From contig NZ_JAKNTW010000038.1 in NCBI RefSeq assembly GCF_022213955.1, positions 38,817 through 102,816 of the forward strand: a stretch of DNA of 64,000 nucleotides, written 5' to 3'. The stretch is from Dolomitihabitans soli. GTDB taxonomy: Bacteria; Actinomycetota; Actinomycetes; Streptosporangiales; Streptosporangiaceae. Position numbers and translations under genes: made by a program. Positions within the stretch are counted from its first letter, which is position 1. Every line of letters starts with the position of its first letter. The notes beneath the pieces are model-generated. The model made no database searches. It was not told the origin of the DNA and worked only from the letters and a program-made list of their open reading frames with translations. Of the stretch, positions 26,431 to 34,301 are shown one piece after another.

Positions 26431-26551
26431 GGGCCCGACGCTAACCCCTCAACCGCCGCAGAGCCAGTGATCGACGGGAACGATGACCCTTTTGTCCAAT
26501 TGGGCGTCACGTGTGCTTGTATTGGGGCGTGCTTGACCCCGAGGGTGACGA

Positions 26552-27961
26552 GTGACGCGTCGTGGCCCCGTCGTAGCCGGGCTCATGCTGACCATGGCCC
26601 TGTCGGCGATGGACCAGACCATCGTGGCGACCGCCGTACCCGCCGTCGTCCGCGACCTCGGCCAGTTCTCGCTCTTCCCCTGGGTGATCGCCGCCTACAT
26701 GCTCACGCAGGCCGTGTGCACACCGATCTACGGGAGGCTGGCCGACGTCAGGGGCCGCAAGCCGATGCTCCTCACGGGCACCTCGATCTTCCTCGCCGGT
26801 TCGCTGCTGGCGGGCGTGGCCTGGAACATGCCGATGCTTATCGTGGGCCGTGCCGTACAGGGCGTCGGGGCCGGGGCGATCCAGGCGATCACGCAGACCG
26901 TCGCGGGCGACCTCTACCCGATCCAGGAGCGGGGGCGGATCTCCGCCCTGTTCGGCACGGTGTGGGGGGTGTCCGCGCTGGCCGGGCCCGCGATCGGCGG
27001 AGTGCTCTCCGAGTTCGCCTCGTGGCGGTGGATCTTCCTGCTCAACCTACCGGTGGGCGCCGCCGCCCTGGTGGTCATCACGATCTGGCTGCGCGAGACC
27101 GTGCCGCTCCGGACGGACGCGCAGCGCCTGGACCTCGCGGGCACCGCGCTGCTCGCGGGTGCGATCGTCGCCATCATGCTGGGCCTGCAGACGGCGGCCT
27201 GGTGGCTGATCCCCTGTGGGATCGCGCTGGCAGCCGGCTTCGGCTGGTGGGAGAGGCGGGCCGCCGAGCCGCTGATCCCGCCGTGGATCTGGCGTGATCG
27301 GATGCTGCTCGGCACCTTCCTGGGCAGCGCGGTGGTCGGCATGGTGCTGATCGCGCCGACCGTCTTCCTGCCGACCTACGCGCAGGGCGTGCTGGGCGCG
27401 GGCGCGGTCGCCGCGGGGTTCGCGCTGGCGGTGCAGTCGGTCGGGTGGCCGGTGGCCGCGGCGCTCTCGCCGCGCCTCTACATGAGGTACGGCTTCCGCG
27501 ACACGGGCCTGACCGGGCTGACCCTCGTCCTCGTCTCCGGAGTGATGTTCGCCCTGCTCTCACCGTCGTCCTCGGTCGCCTACGCCGGGGTGTGCGCCCT
27601 CGTCAACGGCGCGGGACTCGGCCTGCTCTCGGTCTCCACGCTGGTGGGCGCGCAGTCCGTGGTGGGCAGGGGGCAGCGCGGGGTGGTCACGGGCGGCGTG
27701 GTGTTCTTCCGGATCGCCGGCGGCGCGCTGGGCACCGCGATCTTCGCGGCGGTGGCCGGGGCGAGCCTCGCCGAGCGGGCCGGTTCGGTCGACGAGGCCG
27801 CCCGCGCACTGAACGGCGCCGGTCCCGGGGTCGAGGGGGTCAGGCTGGCCCTGGCCGGCGCGGTGCACAACGTCTTCCTCACCATGATCGTGATCACCGT
27901 GATCGGCTTTCTCGTCATGCTCATCGTCCCCCGGCGAGGCGTGCCCGAGATCACATCCTGA
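26552..27961 (+). CDS. MFS drug-efflux transporter (DHA2 / EmrB-QacA type)
   Basis: A 469-residue protein with 13-14 hydrophobic helices. GTG 26552 has GAGG about nine bases upstream. Motif D1 is LDQT-like (MDQTIVATAVP), motif A is GRLADVRGRKPML, and motif C lies in GTVWGVSALAGPAIGGVL; these place it in the 14-TM drug:H+ antiporter group. It would export small hydrophobic compounds using the proton gradient. The gene is divergent from the GNAT gene with 121 bases between starts, and no TetR/MarR regulator is adjacent. Confidence 0.9.
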   Translation: MTRRGPVVAGLMLTMALSAMDQTIVATAVPAVVRDLGQFSLFPWVIAAYMLTQAVCTPIYGRLADVRGRKPMLLTGTSIFLAGSLLAGVAWNMPMLIVGRAVQGVGAGAIQAITQTVAGDLYPIQERGRISALFGTVWGVSALAGPAIGGVLSEFASWRWIFLLNLPVGAAALVVITIWLRETVPLRTDAQRLDLAGTALLAGAIVAIMLGLQTAAWWLIPCGIALAAGFGWWERRAAEPLIPPWIWRDRMLLGTFLGSAVVGMVLIAPTVFLPTYAQGVLGAGAVAAGFALAVQSVGWPVAAALSPRLYMRYGFRDTGLTGLTLVLVSGVMFALLSPSSSVAYAGVCALVNGAGLGLLSVSTLVGAQSVVGRGQRGVVTGGVVFFRIAGGALGTAIFAAVAGASLAERAGSVDEAARALNGAGPGVEGVRLALAGAVHNVFLTMIVITVIGFLVMLIVPRRGVPEITS

Positions 27962-28152
27962 CATCGGCCCGTCCGCATCGCGGTGGTGCCCGCCCTGCTG
28001 TTTCCGCGCCCTGGGGTGGCCTACGTCCCGTGGACGCCCGCCGCCTGAAACCCGCTTGCCCGACGGCACCCGGTCCGGGCGTCTCCGTCTGGTCGACGGC
28101 GATTCGAACGCGCACAGCTTGATCGCGCGCCGAGAAGCTGGAGGATGCCGGT

Positions 28153-28263
28153 ATGGAGATCGAATCGCTGCCGCTCGGCCGCCGGGTGCCCTTCGCCGTG
28201 CACGCCGAGGAACCCCCGCCAGACCGGCCGGCCATCTCGCCCGGCGCGGGCGCGAGCACCTGA
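28153..28263 (+). CDS. 36-residue small ORF coupled to the hydrolase fusion gene
   Basis: ATG 28153 has a strong GGAGG eight bases upstream. The frame encodes a 36-residue peptide rich in Pro, Glu and Arg (MEIESLPLGRRVPFAVHAEE...) and ends TGA at 28261-28263, sharing one base with the ATG of the next gene (TGATG). This could be a leader peptide that couples translation, or the remnant of an upstream gene. I do not recognise the sequence. Confidence 0.45.
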   Translation: MEIESLPLGRRVPFAVHAEEPPPDRPAISPGAGAST

Positions 28264-29384
28264 TGCGGGTCACGACGGTGATCGGCCCCGGGCTCACGGC
28301 AGGTCCCGAGTCGGTGGGCGAGCTCGCCGACCGCGAGTCCGCCGCGCTCGGCGTGACCGGCCGTGTCCTGACCGCGCCCGACGTCACCGCCCTCGCGGCG
28401 GCCCTCGGCACGGCGGTCCCCGAGGAGGCGCTGGTGGTGCTGCCGGGACCGGAGCCCGCCGCCAGGGAGCTGATGGCCGGGACGGGACCGCACACCGGGC
28501 GGACCGTCTGGCTCGACCTCCACCGCACCGGGCCCGTTCCGGTCGCGAAGGGCTCGGCCCACCTGTACGGCAGGGGCCTCGCGGGAGTGACGTGGGCCGT
28601 GCGGCACGCCGTACACCGGCTGCGCGTGCCCGCGCGCAGGATCGCGTACGGCGGGCATCTCGACCAGTGGGCGGACCTGCGGCTGCCCGCCCCGCCGGGT
28701 GAGCCGCCGGGTGACCCGATGGCCGGGCCGTTCGACGGGCGAGTGGGCGGGCCACCGGTGGTGGTGTTGCTGCACGGCGGTTACTGGCGGTCCATCTGGG
28801 GGGCCGACCTGATGGACGCGCTGGCCATCGATCTCGCCGGTCGTGGTCTCGCGGTCTGGAACCTGGAGTACCGCCGTCCCGACCTGCACGGGTGGGCGGC
28901 CACCACCGCCGACGTCGCCGCCGGGATCGCCGCCGTGGCGCGGGCGGGGCTGGAGCGGGGGCCGCTCGTCCTGCTCGGGCACTCGGCGGGCGGGCAACTC
29001 GCGTTCCGGGCCGCCGCCGACGAGCCCGGCCGGGTGGCGCTGGCGGTCTCGCTCGCCGGTGTGCTCGACCTGGTGGAGGCGGAGCGGCGGTTCTCCGGTG
29101 CCGGGGCGGTCGAGGGCGCGCTCGGCGGCACCGCGGACGCGCTCCCGGACGTCTACGCCGCCGCCAGCCCGATCACGCGCCTGCCGCTGGGCGTTCCGCA
29201 GCTCGTCGTGCAGGGCGCCGGTGACGACCCCGACCTGGTCGACACGGCCCGCAGGTACGCCCGCGCGGCCGGCGCGGCGGCGGTCCACCTCGAACGGCCC
29301 GGCGATCACTTCGCGGTCATCGACCCGTCGCGCCCCGTCTGGCGGGAGACGGCCGAGCTGATCATCGCCCGGCTGGCAGGGTGA
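28263..29384 (+). CDS. Fusion of a degenerate type II dehydroquinase-like domain with an HGGYW alpha/beta hydrolase
   Basis: A 373-residue protein. Residues 1-125 resemble type II 3-dehydroquinate dehydratase: a strand ending IGPGL in place of NGPNL, LVVLPGP in place of IIINPGA, VWLDLHRT in place of VEVHLSN, and GRGLAGVTWAVRHAV in place of GLGxxGYxLAL. The catalytic Tyr loop and the HS/RE residues are missing, so this half should be inactive. Residues 160-373 are an alpha/beta hydrolase with the oxyanion motif HGGYW, nucleophile GHSAGG and His in PGDHFAVID. HGGxW is the mark of arylformamidase (kynurenine formamidase) relatives. The nearby kynurenine monooxygenase gene makes that substrate class plausible, but not proven. 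Confidence 0.7.
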   Translation: MRVTTVIGPGLTAGPESVGELADRESAALGVTGRVLTAPDVTALAAALGTAVPEEALVVLPGPEPAARELMAGTGPHTGRTVWLDLHRTGPVPVAKGSAHLYGRGLAGVTWAVRHAVHRLRVPARRIAYGGHLDQWADLRLPAPPGEPPGDPMAGPFDGRVGGPPVVVLLHGGYWRSIWGADLMDALAIDLAGRGLAVWNLEYRRPDLHGWAATTADVAAGIAAVARAGLERGPLVLLGHSAGGQLAFRAAADEPGRVALAVSLAGVLDLVEAERRFSGAGAVEGALGGTADALPDVYAAASPITRLPLGVPQLVVQGAGDDPDLVDTARRYARAAGAAAVHLERPGDHFAVIDPSRPVWRETAELIIARLAG

Positions 29385-29399
29385 TCCGGTGCCGGGCGC

Positions 29400-30053
29400 T
29401 CAGGGGTTCAGCAGGCCGGCCTCGTGGGCGATGATCGCGATCTGCACGCGGTTGGCCGCGTCCAGACGGGTGAGAACGGCGCTCACGTGGGCCTTGACCG
29501 TGCCTTCCACCAGGTGCAGGCGGCGGGCGATCTGGGCGTTGGAGAGCCCGGAGCCGACCAGGCCCAGCACCTCGCGCTCGCGGGGGGTGAGGGCGGCGAT
29601 CCGGGCGCGGGCGGCGGCCTCGCGGCTCATCCGGCCGCCGCTGAGCTGCGCGATGACCCGCTGGGCTATCCGGGGCGAGAGGTAGGCGGCGCCGTCGGCG
29701 ACCGCGTGGATGCCGGCCAGCAGTTCGCGTGGATCGCCGGACTTGAGAAGGAATCCGCCGACCCCCTCGTCGAGCGCCCTGGCGATGTACTCGTCCTCCC
29801 CGAAGGTGGTCAGCATCACCACGGTCGTGCCGGGCGCGACCACGCGCAGCTCCGCGGCGGCGGCCAGGCCGTCGAGGCCGGGCATCCGGATGTCGAGCAG
29901 GGCCACGTCCGGCCGGTGGGCGAGCACCTGGTCGACCGCCGCACGTCCGTCCCCGGCCTCGGCGACCACCTCGATCTCCGGGTCGGCGGCGAGGATGGCC
30001 CGCACCCCCGCCCTGATCATGGCCTCGTCGTCGGCCAGCAACACCCGGATCAC
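29400..30053 (-). CDS. NarL/LuxR-type response regulator
   Basis: A 217-residue regulator from GTG 30051-30053. The receiver domain has the acidic pair D8/D9, phospho-acceptor Asp54 in VALLDIRMPG, Thr in VVMLTTF and Lys in FLLKSG. The output domain (residues 150-215) is a LuxR helix-turn-helix: LTPREREVLGLVGSGLSNAQ then EGTVKAHVS. It pairs with the histidine kinase encoded 178 bases upstream on the same strand. Genes controlled are unknown; such pairs often respond to cell-envelope stress. Confidence 0.93.
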   Translation of the reverse strand: MIRVLLADDEAMIRAGVRAILAADPEIEVVAEAGDGRAAVDQVLAHRPDVALLDIRMPGLDGLAAAAELRVVAPGTTVVMLTTFGEDEYIARALDEGVGGFLLKSGDPRELLAGIHAVADGAAYLSPRIAQRVIAQLSGGRMSREAAARARIAALTPREREVLGLVGSGLSNAQIARRLHLVEGTVKAHVSAVLTRLDAANRVQIAIIAHEAGLLNP

Positions 30054-30193
30054 CGAACCTCCTCCGACGCCGAGTCCGACCGTTTCGACCCGGAGTACAC
30101 GTGATCGGCGTTCCCCGCCCCGGCCGGCGGGGAAGTCGGGGCCTCCGGTCTGGAGGAGGTGCGGCAGATGGGGGTCATCGAATCCTTCACCAT
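30050..30193 (-). CDS. Possible small ORF between kinase and regulator
   Basis: A 47-codon frame from ATG 30191-30193 (or 61 codons from TTG 30233-30235, which overlaps the kinase stop) ends in a TGA that overlaps the GTG of the response regulator (GTGA at 30050-30053). The product is low in hydrophobic residues and rich in Ser/Pro, with no good ribosome site. Its only merit is the overlap at both ends, and it may be non-coding. Confidence 0.2.
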   Translation of the reverse strand: MVKDSMTPICRTSSRPEAPTSPPAGAGNADHVYSGSKRSDSASEEVR

Positions 30194-30231
30194 GGGAGAC
30201 GGGATCTCTCGTCGTGCACCGGGGGAGGAGG

Positions 30232-31407
30232 TCAACGTGCTCCGTCCCCGGATGGAAAGCGGGCCGTGAGGCGGAACACGCCGGATCTGGCCGAAGCCTC
30301 GAAGGTGCCGCCCGCCAGCCGTACGCGCTCGTGCAGGCCGATCAGGCCGAGGCCGCCGCCGTTCGGGCGGGCGGGCCGCGACTCGGGGGCGCGGTTGGTG
30401 ACGGTCACCGCGATCTCGGCGCCCGCACTGGCCAGCTCGATGATCACGGGAGCCCCGGACGCGTGCTTTGTGGCGTTGGTCAGAGCCTCCTGCACCACGC
30501 GGCTCGCCGTGCGGTCGCGAAGCGAGCCGTCGCCGCGCAGCTCGGCCCGCACGCCGTATCTCCTGGCCCGTTCGACGATCTCCGTGACGCTCTCCACCGG
30601 CGGGGTCACCGGCGCCCGGTCCTCCTCGCGGAGCACGCCGATGACCTGCCTGAGGCGTTCGGTGGTGTCGGCGGCGGCGATCCTGAGGTCACCGGCGGTC
30701 CTGCGGTGCCGCTCGCCGAGATCGGGCGCGACCTCCAGGGCGGCGGCGCGGAGCGCGATGAGGGCGAGGTCGTGGCCGATCGAGTCGTGCATGTCGTGGG
30801 CGATCCGGTTGCGCTCGCGGAGCCTGGCCTGCCCGGTCGCCAGTTCCCGCTCGCGGACGCGCGCCTCGGCGCGCTGCCAGGCCATCCGGCCGATCGCATA
30901 GGGGAGCAGGCCGCTCAGCAGGGCGCCCGAGAGCACCGGTATCCAGAAGCCGGCGATCGCCGCGTTCCCCGCCGGGGCGAAGGAGACGATGAGGATCGCG
31001 AACAGGCCGCCACCCAGGATCGCGGCGTAGGCCAGCAGGGCGGTCCGGGCGCGGTCCATCCGGCGGCCGGCCCCGTAGCCGAACACGACGATCGCGAGGG
31101 TGAGCCCGTTCAGCGGGCCGAGCCGCATCGTGTCCAACTGCTCCAAGCCCCACGGGTCCACCGTGGCCAGGCTCTCGTTCACGCTCCACGCGCCGGCCGC
31201 CAGCGCGATCATCATGGCGGTCAGCGGGGACCGCCGGCGCAGCAGCATCGCGGCCGTCACGGCGGCCACCCCGACGACGCTCATCGTGACCCCGGCGACG
31301 TCCGAGCCCTCGTCCCACCAGGACGGCACGGCGGGGGACAGCCCCGCGGGCAGGCCCAGCAGGGCCCAGAGCGCCACGTCACGCACGCCAAGCCGGTGGT
31401 TCGTCAC
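30232..31407 (-). CDS. Sensor histidine kinase (HisKA_3 type)
   Basis: A 391-residue membrane kinase from GTG 31405-31407. Four or five hydrophobic helices fill residues 10-175 with almost no extracellular loop, typical of DesK/LiaS-like intramembrane sensors. The dimerisation and phosphotransfer segment is RNRIAHDMHDSIGHDLALIA with phospho-accepting His207. The ATPase part has the N box VVQEALTNATKHA and G box GGGLGLIGLHERV. It would phosphorylate the NarL-type regulator encoded downstream on the same strand. Confidence 0.92.
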   Translation of the reverse strand: MTNHRLGVRDVALWALLGLPAGLSPAVPSWWDEGSDVAGVTMSVVGVAAVTAAMLLRRRSPLTAMMIALAAGAWSVNESLATVDPWGLEQLDTMRLGPLNGLTLAIVVFGYGAGRRMDRARTALLAYAAILGGGLFAILIVSFAPAGNAAIAGFWIPVLSGALLSGLLPYAIGRMAWQRAEARVRERELATGQARLRERNRIAHDMHDSIGHDLALIALRAAALEVAPDLGERHRRTAGDLRIAAADTTERLRQVIGVLREEDRAPVTPPVESVTEIVERARRYGVRAELRGDGSLRDRTASRVVQEALTNATKHASGAPVIIELASAGAEIAVTVTNRAPESRPARPNGGGLGLIGLHERVRLAGGTFEASARSGVFRLTARFPSGDGAR

Positions 31408-31748
31408 GCTGCGACGTTACTAGGCGGCCGGCACCGCTCACCTCTGCCGGTCGTCACCCGCCACCCCCGACGAAAGTCAGGGGTGCGGCGTCCCACGCGG
31501 GCCGATCTCATCGTTTCCCGTGCGGCGGGGGGGTATCGCATCATGAGGCGCACCCATGAGAGGGGTGGCACGATGATCGCACCGGCGACCTCGGAAGAGC
31601 GTCCCGCCTCGATTCGGAGGCCAGGGCGTCCCGTCATGGTCCGGGGGCCAGGGCGTTCCGCCACGGGTCTGGGGCGGCGTCGGGCGGCCCGATCCCGGGG
31701 GTCGGCCGTGGCATGCCGTACACACCGCGAAGGGAAACGGAGGACCAC
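31408..31748. other. Intergenic region between kinase and kynurenine monooxygenase
   Basis: A 341-base region between two divergent genes. It holds the GAAA-loop hairpin at 31462-31485, two GGCCAGGGCG copies about 30 bases apart near 31620-31650, and the monooxygenase ribosome site GGAGG at 31739-31743. Frames here have no coding character. Confidence 0.5.
31462..31485. promoter_or_regulatory. GNRA-loop hairpin or operator
   Basis: CACCCCCGAC-GAAA-GTCAGGGGTG forms a 10-bp stem with one mismatch (C opposite A) around the tetraloop GAAA. It lies 55-78 bases upstream of the kinase start. It could be an autoregulatory binding site of the NarL-type regulator or a stable RNA hairpin. Confidence 0.4.
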
Positions 31749-33050
31749 GTGGAGGTCTCGATCGTCGGCGCCGGCCTGGTCGGCTGCCTGCTGGCGTGCT
31801 TTCTGGCACGCCGGGGCCACACCGTCACGCTGTACGAGCGGCGGCCCGACCCGCGGGAGGCGGGCGCGGAGCGCGGCAGGTCGATCAACCTGGCGATCTC
31901 CGAGCGGGGTGTCGACGCGCTGCGCCGGGTCGGCCTGGATCAGGCGGTGCTGTCGGCCGCCCTGCCGATGCCCGGCCGTATGATGCACGCCCCGGACGGC
32001 ACGCTGAGCTTCCAGCCCTACAGCGCGGACGGCAGGCGGGCGATCAACTCCATCAGCCGCGGCGACCTGAACCGCACCCTCCTCGATGCCGCCGCCGAAC
32101 TCCCCGGCCTCCGGCTGCGCTTCTCCCACCGGCTCGTCGGGCTCGACGTGGACGACGGCGAGATGGAGTTCGACACCCCGGAGGGCCGGGTGACCTGTCG
32201 CTCCCCGGTGGTGATCGGCGCCGACGGGGCCTTCAGCGCGGTCCGGGCGGCCCTCCAGGTGCGACCGGGGTTCGACTTCAGCCAGGAGTTCCTCGACTAC
32301 GGCTACAAGGAGCTGAGCATCCCGCCCGCCGACGGCGGCTACGCCATGGACCCCGGGGCGCTGCACATCTGGCCGCGCGGCCGGTCCATGATGATCGCCC
32401 TGCCGAACCCCGACCGCTCGTTCACCTGCACCCTGTTCTGGCCCAAGCGTGACTTCGCCGACGCCTCCCGGATCGCCGACGTGTTCGCCGCCGCCTATCC
32501 CGACGCCCACGCCCTGATGCCCGGCCTGGAGGACGACTACCGCCACAACCCCGTCGGCCACCTGGTCACCATCCGCTGCTCGCCCTGGCAGGTGCGCGGC
32601 GCGAACGCGGTCGTCGCCCTGGTCGGTGACGCGGCCCACGCCATCGTCCCCTTCTACGGTCAGGGGGCCAACTGCGGCTTCGAGGACTGCGTCGAGCTGG
32701 ACCGGTGCCTGGCGGAGACCTCCGACGACTTCGCCGCCGCGCTGCCCCTCTTCGAACGGCGGCGCAAGCCCAACGCGGACACCATCGCCGAACTGGCGCT
32801 CGCGAACTTCATCGAGATGCGCGACAAGGTCGCCTCCCGCGTGTTCCTCGCCCAGAAGCGGGTCGAGCACGGGCTGGAACGGCTGCTCCCCGGGCGCTAC
32901 GTCTCCAGGTACGAGATGGTGTCGTTCAGCACCGTGCCGTACGCCGAGGTGCAGCGGCGGATCGCCCGCCAGCGGCGGTGGGTGGCGGCCGTGGCGGGCG
33001 GCTGCCTGCTGGGCGCGGCCGTCGCGGCACGGCGGGTGCTGCGCCGTTAG
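31749..33050 (+). CDS. kmo: Kynurenine 3-monooxygenase
   Basis: A 433-residue FAD monooxygenase. GTG 31749 is set by GGAGG at 31739-31743, five bases upstream. N-terminal VSIVGAGLVGCLLACFLARR is the FAD Rossmann motif; GRSINLAISERG, PMPGRMMH and ISRGDLNRTLLDAA are kynurenine-monooxygenase signatures, and GDAAHAIVPFYGQGANCGFEDC is the second FAD motif in its KMO form. The C-terminus has a hydrophobic helix (VAAVAGGCLLGAAVAA), as in membrane-associated KMOs. It converts L-kynurenine to 3-hydroxykynurenine with NADPH and O2, in NAD synthesis or secondary metabolism. No kynureninase or tryptophan dioxygenase is in the window; the HGGYW hydrolase at 28263 may be the formamidase step. Confidence 0.92.
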   Translation: MEVSIVGAGLVGCLLACFLARRGHTVTLYERRPDPREAGAERGRSINLAISERGVDALRRVGLDQAVLSAALPMPGRMMHAPDGTLSFQPYSADGRRAINSISRGDLNRTLLDAAAELPGLRLRFSHRLVGLDVDDGEMEFDTPEGRVTCRSPVVIGADGAFSAVRAALQVRPGFDFSQEFLDYGYKELSIPPADGGYAMDPGALHIWPRGRSMMIALPNPDRSFTCTLFWPKRDFADASRIADVFAAAYPDAHALMPGLEDDYRHNPVGHLVTIRCSPWQVRGANAVVALVGDAAHAIVPFYGQGANCGFEDCVELDRCLAETSDDFAAALPLFERRRKPNADTIAELALANFIEMRDKVASRVFLAQKRVEHGLERLLPGRYVSRYEMVSFSTVPYAEVQRRIARQRRWVAAVAGGCLLGAAVAARRVLRR

Positions 33051-33072
33051 GCCGGGCTCGTCGCGCGGCGGG

Positions 33073-34299
33073 TCAGGAGCGGATGACGTGACCCGCCTGG
33101 ACGACCAGCGTGATCTCCGTCTCCGGCGACGCCAGCCGGGTGACGTCGGAGAGCGGATCGTGGCGGGTCAGGAGCAGGTCGCCGTGGGCGCCCGGGGCGA
33201 GCACGCCCAGTCTCCCCTCCTGGCCGAGCAGCCGGGCGGCGGTCGTCGTGGCGGAGCGCAGGACCGCGCCCGGGGTCTGGACCTGCGCGCGGAGCCGGAA
33301 CTCGGCCGGCTGCCTGACCCGCATCGGGCCGAGCAGGTCGGTGCCGAAGGCGATCGCGACACCGGCCCGGTCGGCGATCTCCAGGGCGTGCAGGCCGCCG
33401 TCGAGCACCTCGAAGACCTTGGCATGGCTCTCGGGGGCGAGCCCGTGGCGTTCCCCCTCCTCGGCGAGCGCGGCATAGGTGACCAGCGTGGGCACGAAGA
33501 AGGCGTCCCGGTCGAGGAACAGGCCCAGCACGGGTCCGTCGATCAGGTTGCCGTGCTCGACGGTGCGCACGCCGAGCCGCAGGGCCCGTTCCACCGCGAG
33601 CGAGGTGTAGGCGTGCCCGGCGCAGTACAGACCGGCGGCGGCCGCCTCCTCGACGGCGGCGGCGATCTCCTCGTCGGAGAACTGCGTGGAGTCGATCCGG
33701 TCGGTCAGGCTGGACACCCCGCCGGACAACATGAGCTTGATGTGCCGGGCCCCGCGCCGCACCTCGTCCCGTACGGCACGCCGTACCTCGGTGACGCCGT
33801 CGCAGACCCGGCCGAGCCCCGGGGTCCACGGGTGCGGGTCGTACAGGAGTTGCCCGGCGGCGCGCAGGTCGCCGTGGCCGCCGGTCTGGGAGAGGGCCTT
33901 GCCGCCGGCGAACAGCCGCGGGCCGGGCAGCAGCCCTTCGTCGACGGCCCTGGCCAGGCCGTCGTCCGCGCCCGCCATGTCGCGCACGGTCGTGAAGCCG
34001 CGGTGCAGCATGGCACGGAGCTCCACCGCCGCGTGCGCGGTGACGTAGGCGGGCGACCGCATGGTGAGCGCGTGCTCGTCGGCGGTGTAGGCGGTGACGT
34101 GCACATGGCAGTCGATGAGCCCGGGCAGCGCGAACCGCCCGGACGCGTCGATCTCCGCCGGGTCCACCGGGGTGCCGGGGTCGGCGGCGACCTCGGCGAT
34201 CATCCCGTCCTCGACGCGCAGGCGCACATCTCGCCGGACCGACTCGGCGACCGGGTCGACGATCGCGGCGTGCCGTACGGTGAGCGACCCTCCGCGCAC
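33073..34299 (-). CDS. Metal-dependent amidohydrolase (imidazolonepropionase/prolidase-like)
   Basis: A 408-residue enzyme, last gene of the ABC operon. The GTG at 34297-34299, two bases after the stop of the M14 gene, is the only start consistent with the N-terminal strand. Metal and catalytic residues are in place: DCHVHVT (HxH), the Lys in HIKLMLSGG, GHAYT, VEHGN and the Asp in AFGTDLLG. The first 60 and last 50 residues form the composite beta sandwich. Related enzymes cleave cyclic amides or acyl-amino acid and dipeptide bonds. Given the operon, it probably acts on a compound imported by the polyamine-type transporter or on the product of the M14 deacylase. Confidence 0.85.
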   Translation of the reverse strand: MRGGSLTVRHAAIVDPVAESVRRDVRLRVEDGMIAEVAADPGTPVDPAEIDASGRFALPGLIDCHVHVTAYTADEHALTMRSPAYVTAHAAVELRAMLHRGFTTVRDMAGADDGLARAVDEGLLPGPRLFAGGKALSQTGGHGDLRAAGQLLYDPHPWTPGLGRVCDGVTEVRRAVRDEVRRGARHIKLMLSGGVSSLTDRIDSTQFSDEEIAAAVEEAAAAGLYCAGHAYTSLAVERALRLGVRTVEHGNLIDGPVLGLFLDRDAFFVPTLVTYAALAEEGERHGLAPESHAKVFEVLDGGLHALEIADRAGVAIAFGTDLLGPMRVRQPAEFRLRAQVQTPGAVLRSATTTAARLLGQEGRLGVLAPGAHGDLLLTRHDPLSDVTRLASPETEITLVVQAGHVIRS

Positions 34300-34301
34300 G
34301 G

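Noticed and set aside
31477..31809. A minus-strand 110-codon frame rich in Gly, Pro and Trp.
   Set aside because: It overlaps the monooxygenase 5' end, lacks a ribosome site and arises from short GGCCAGGGCG repeats.
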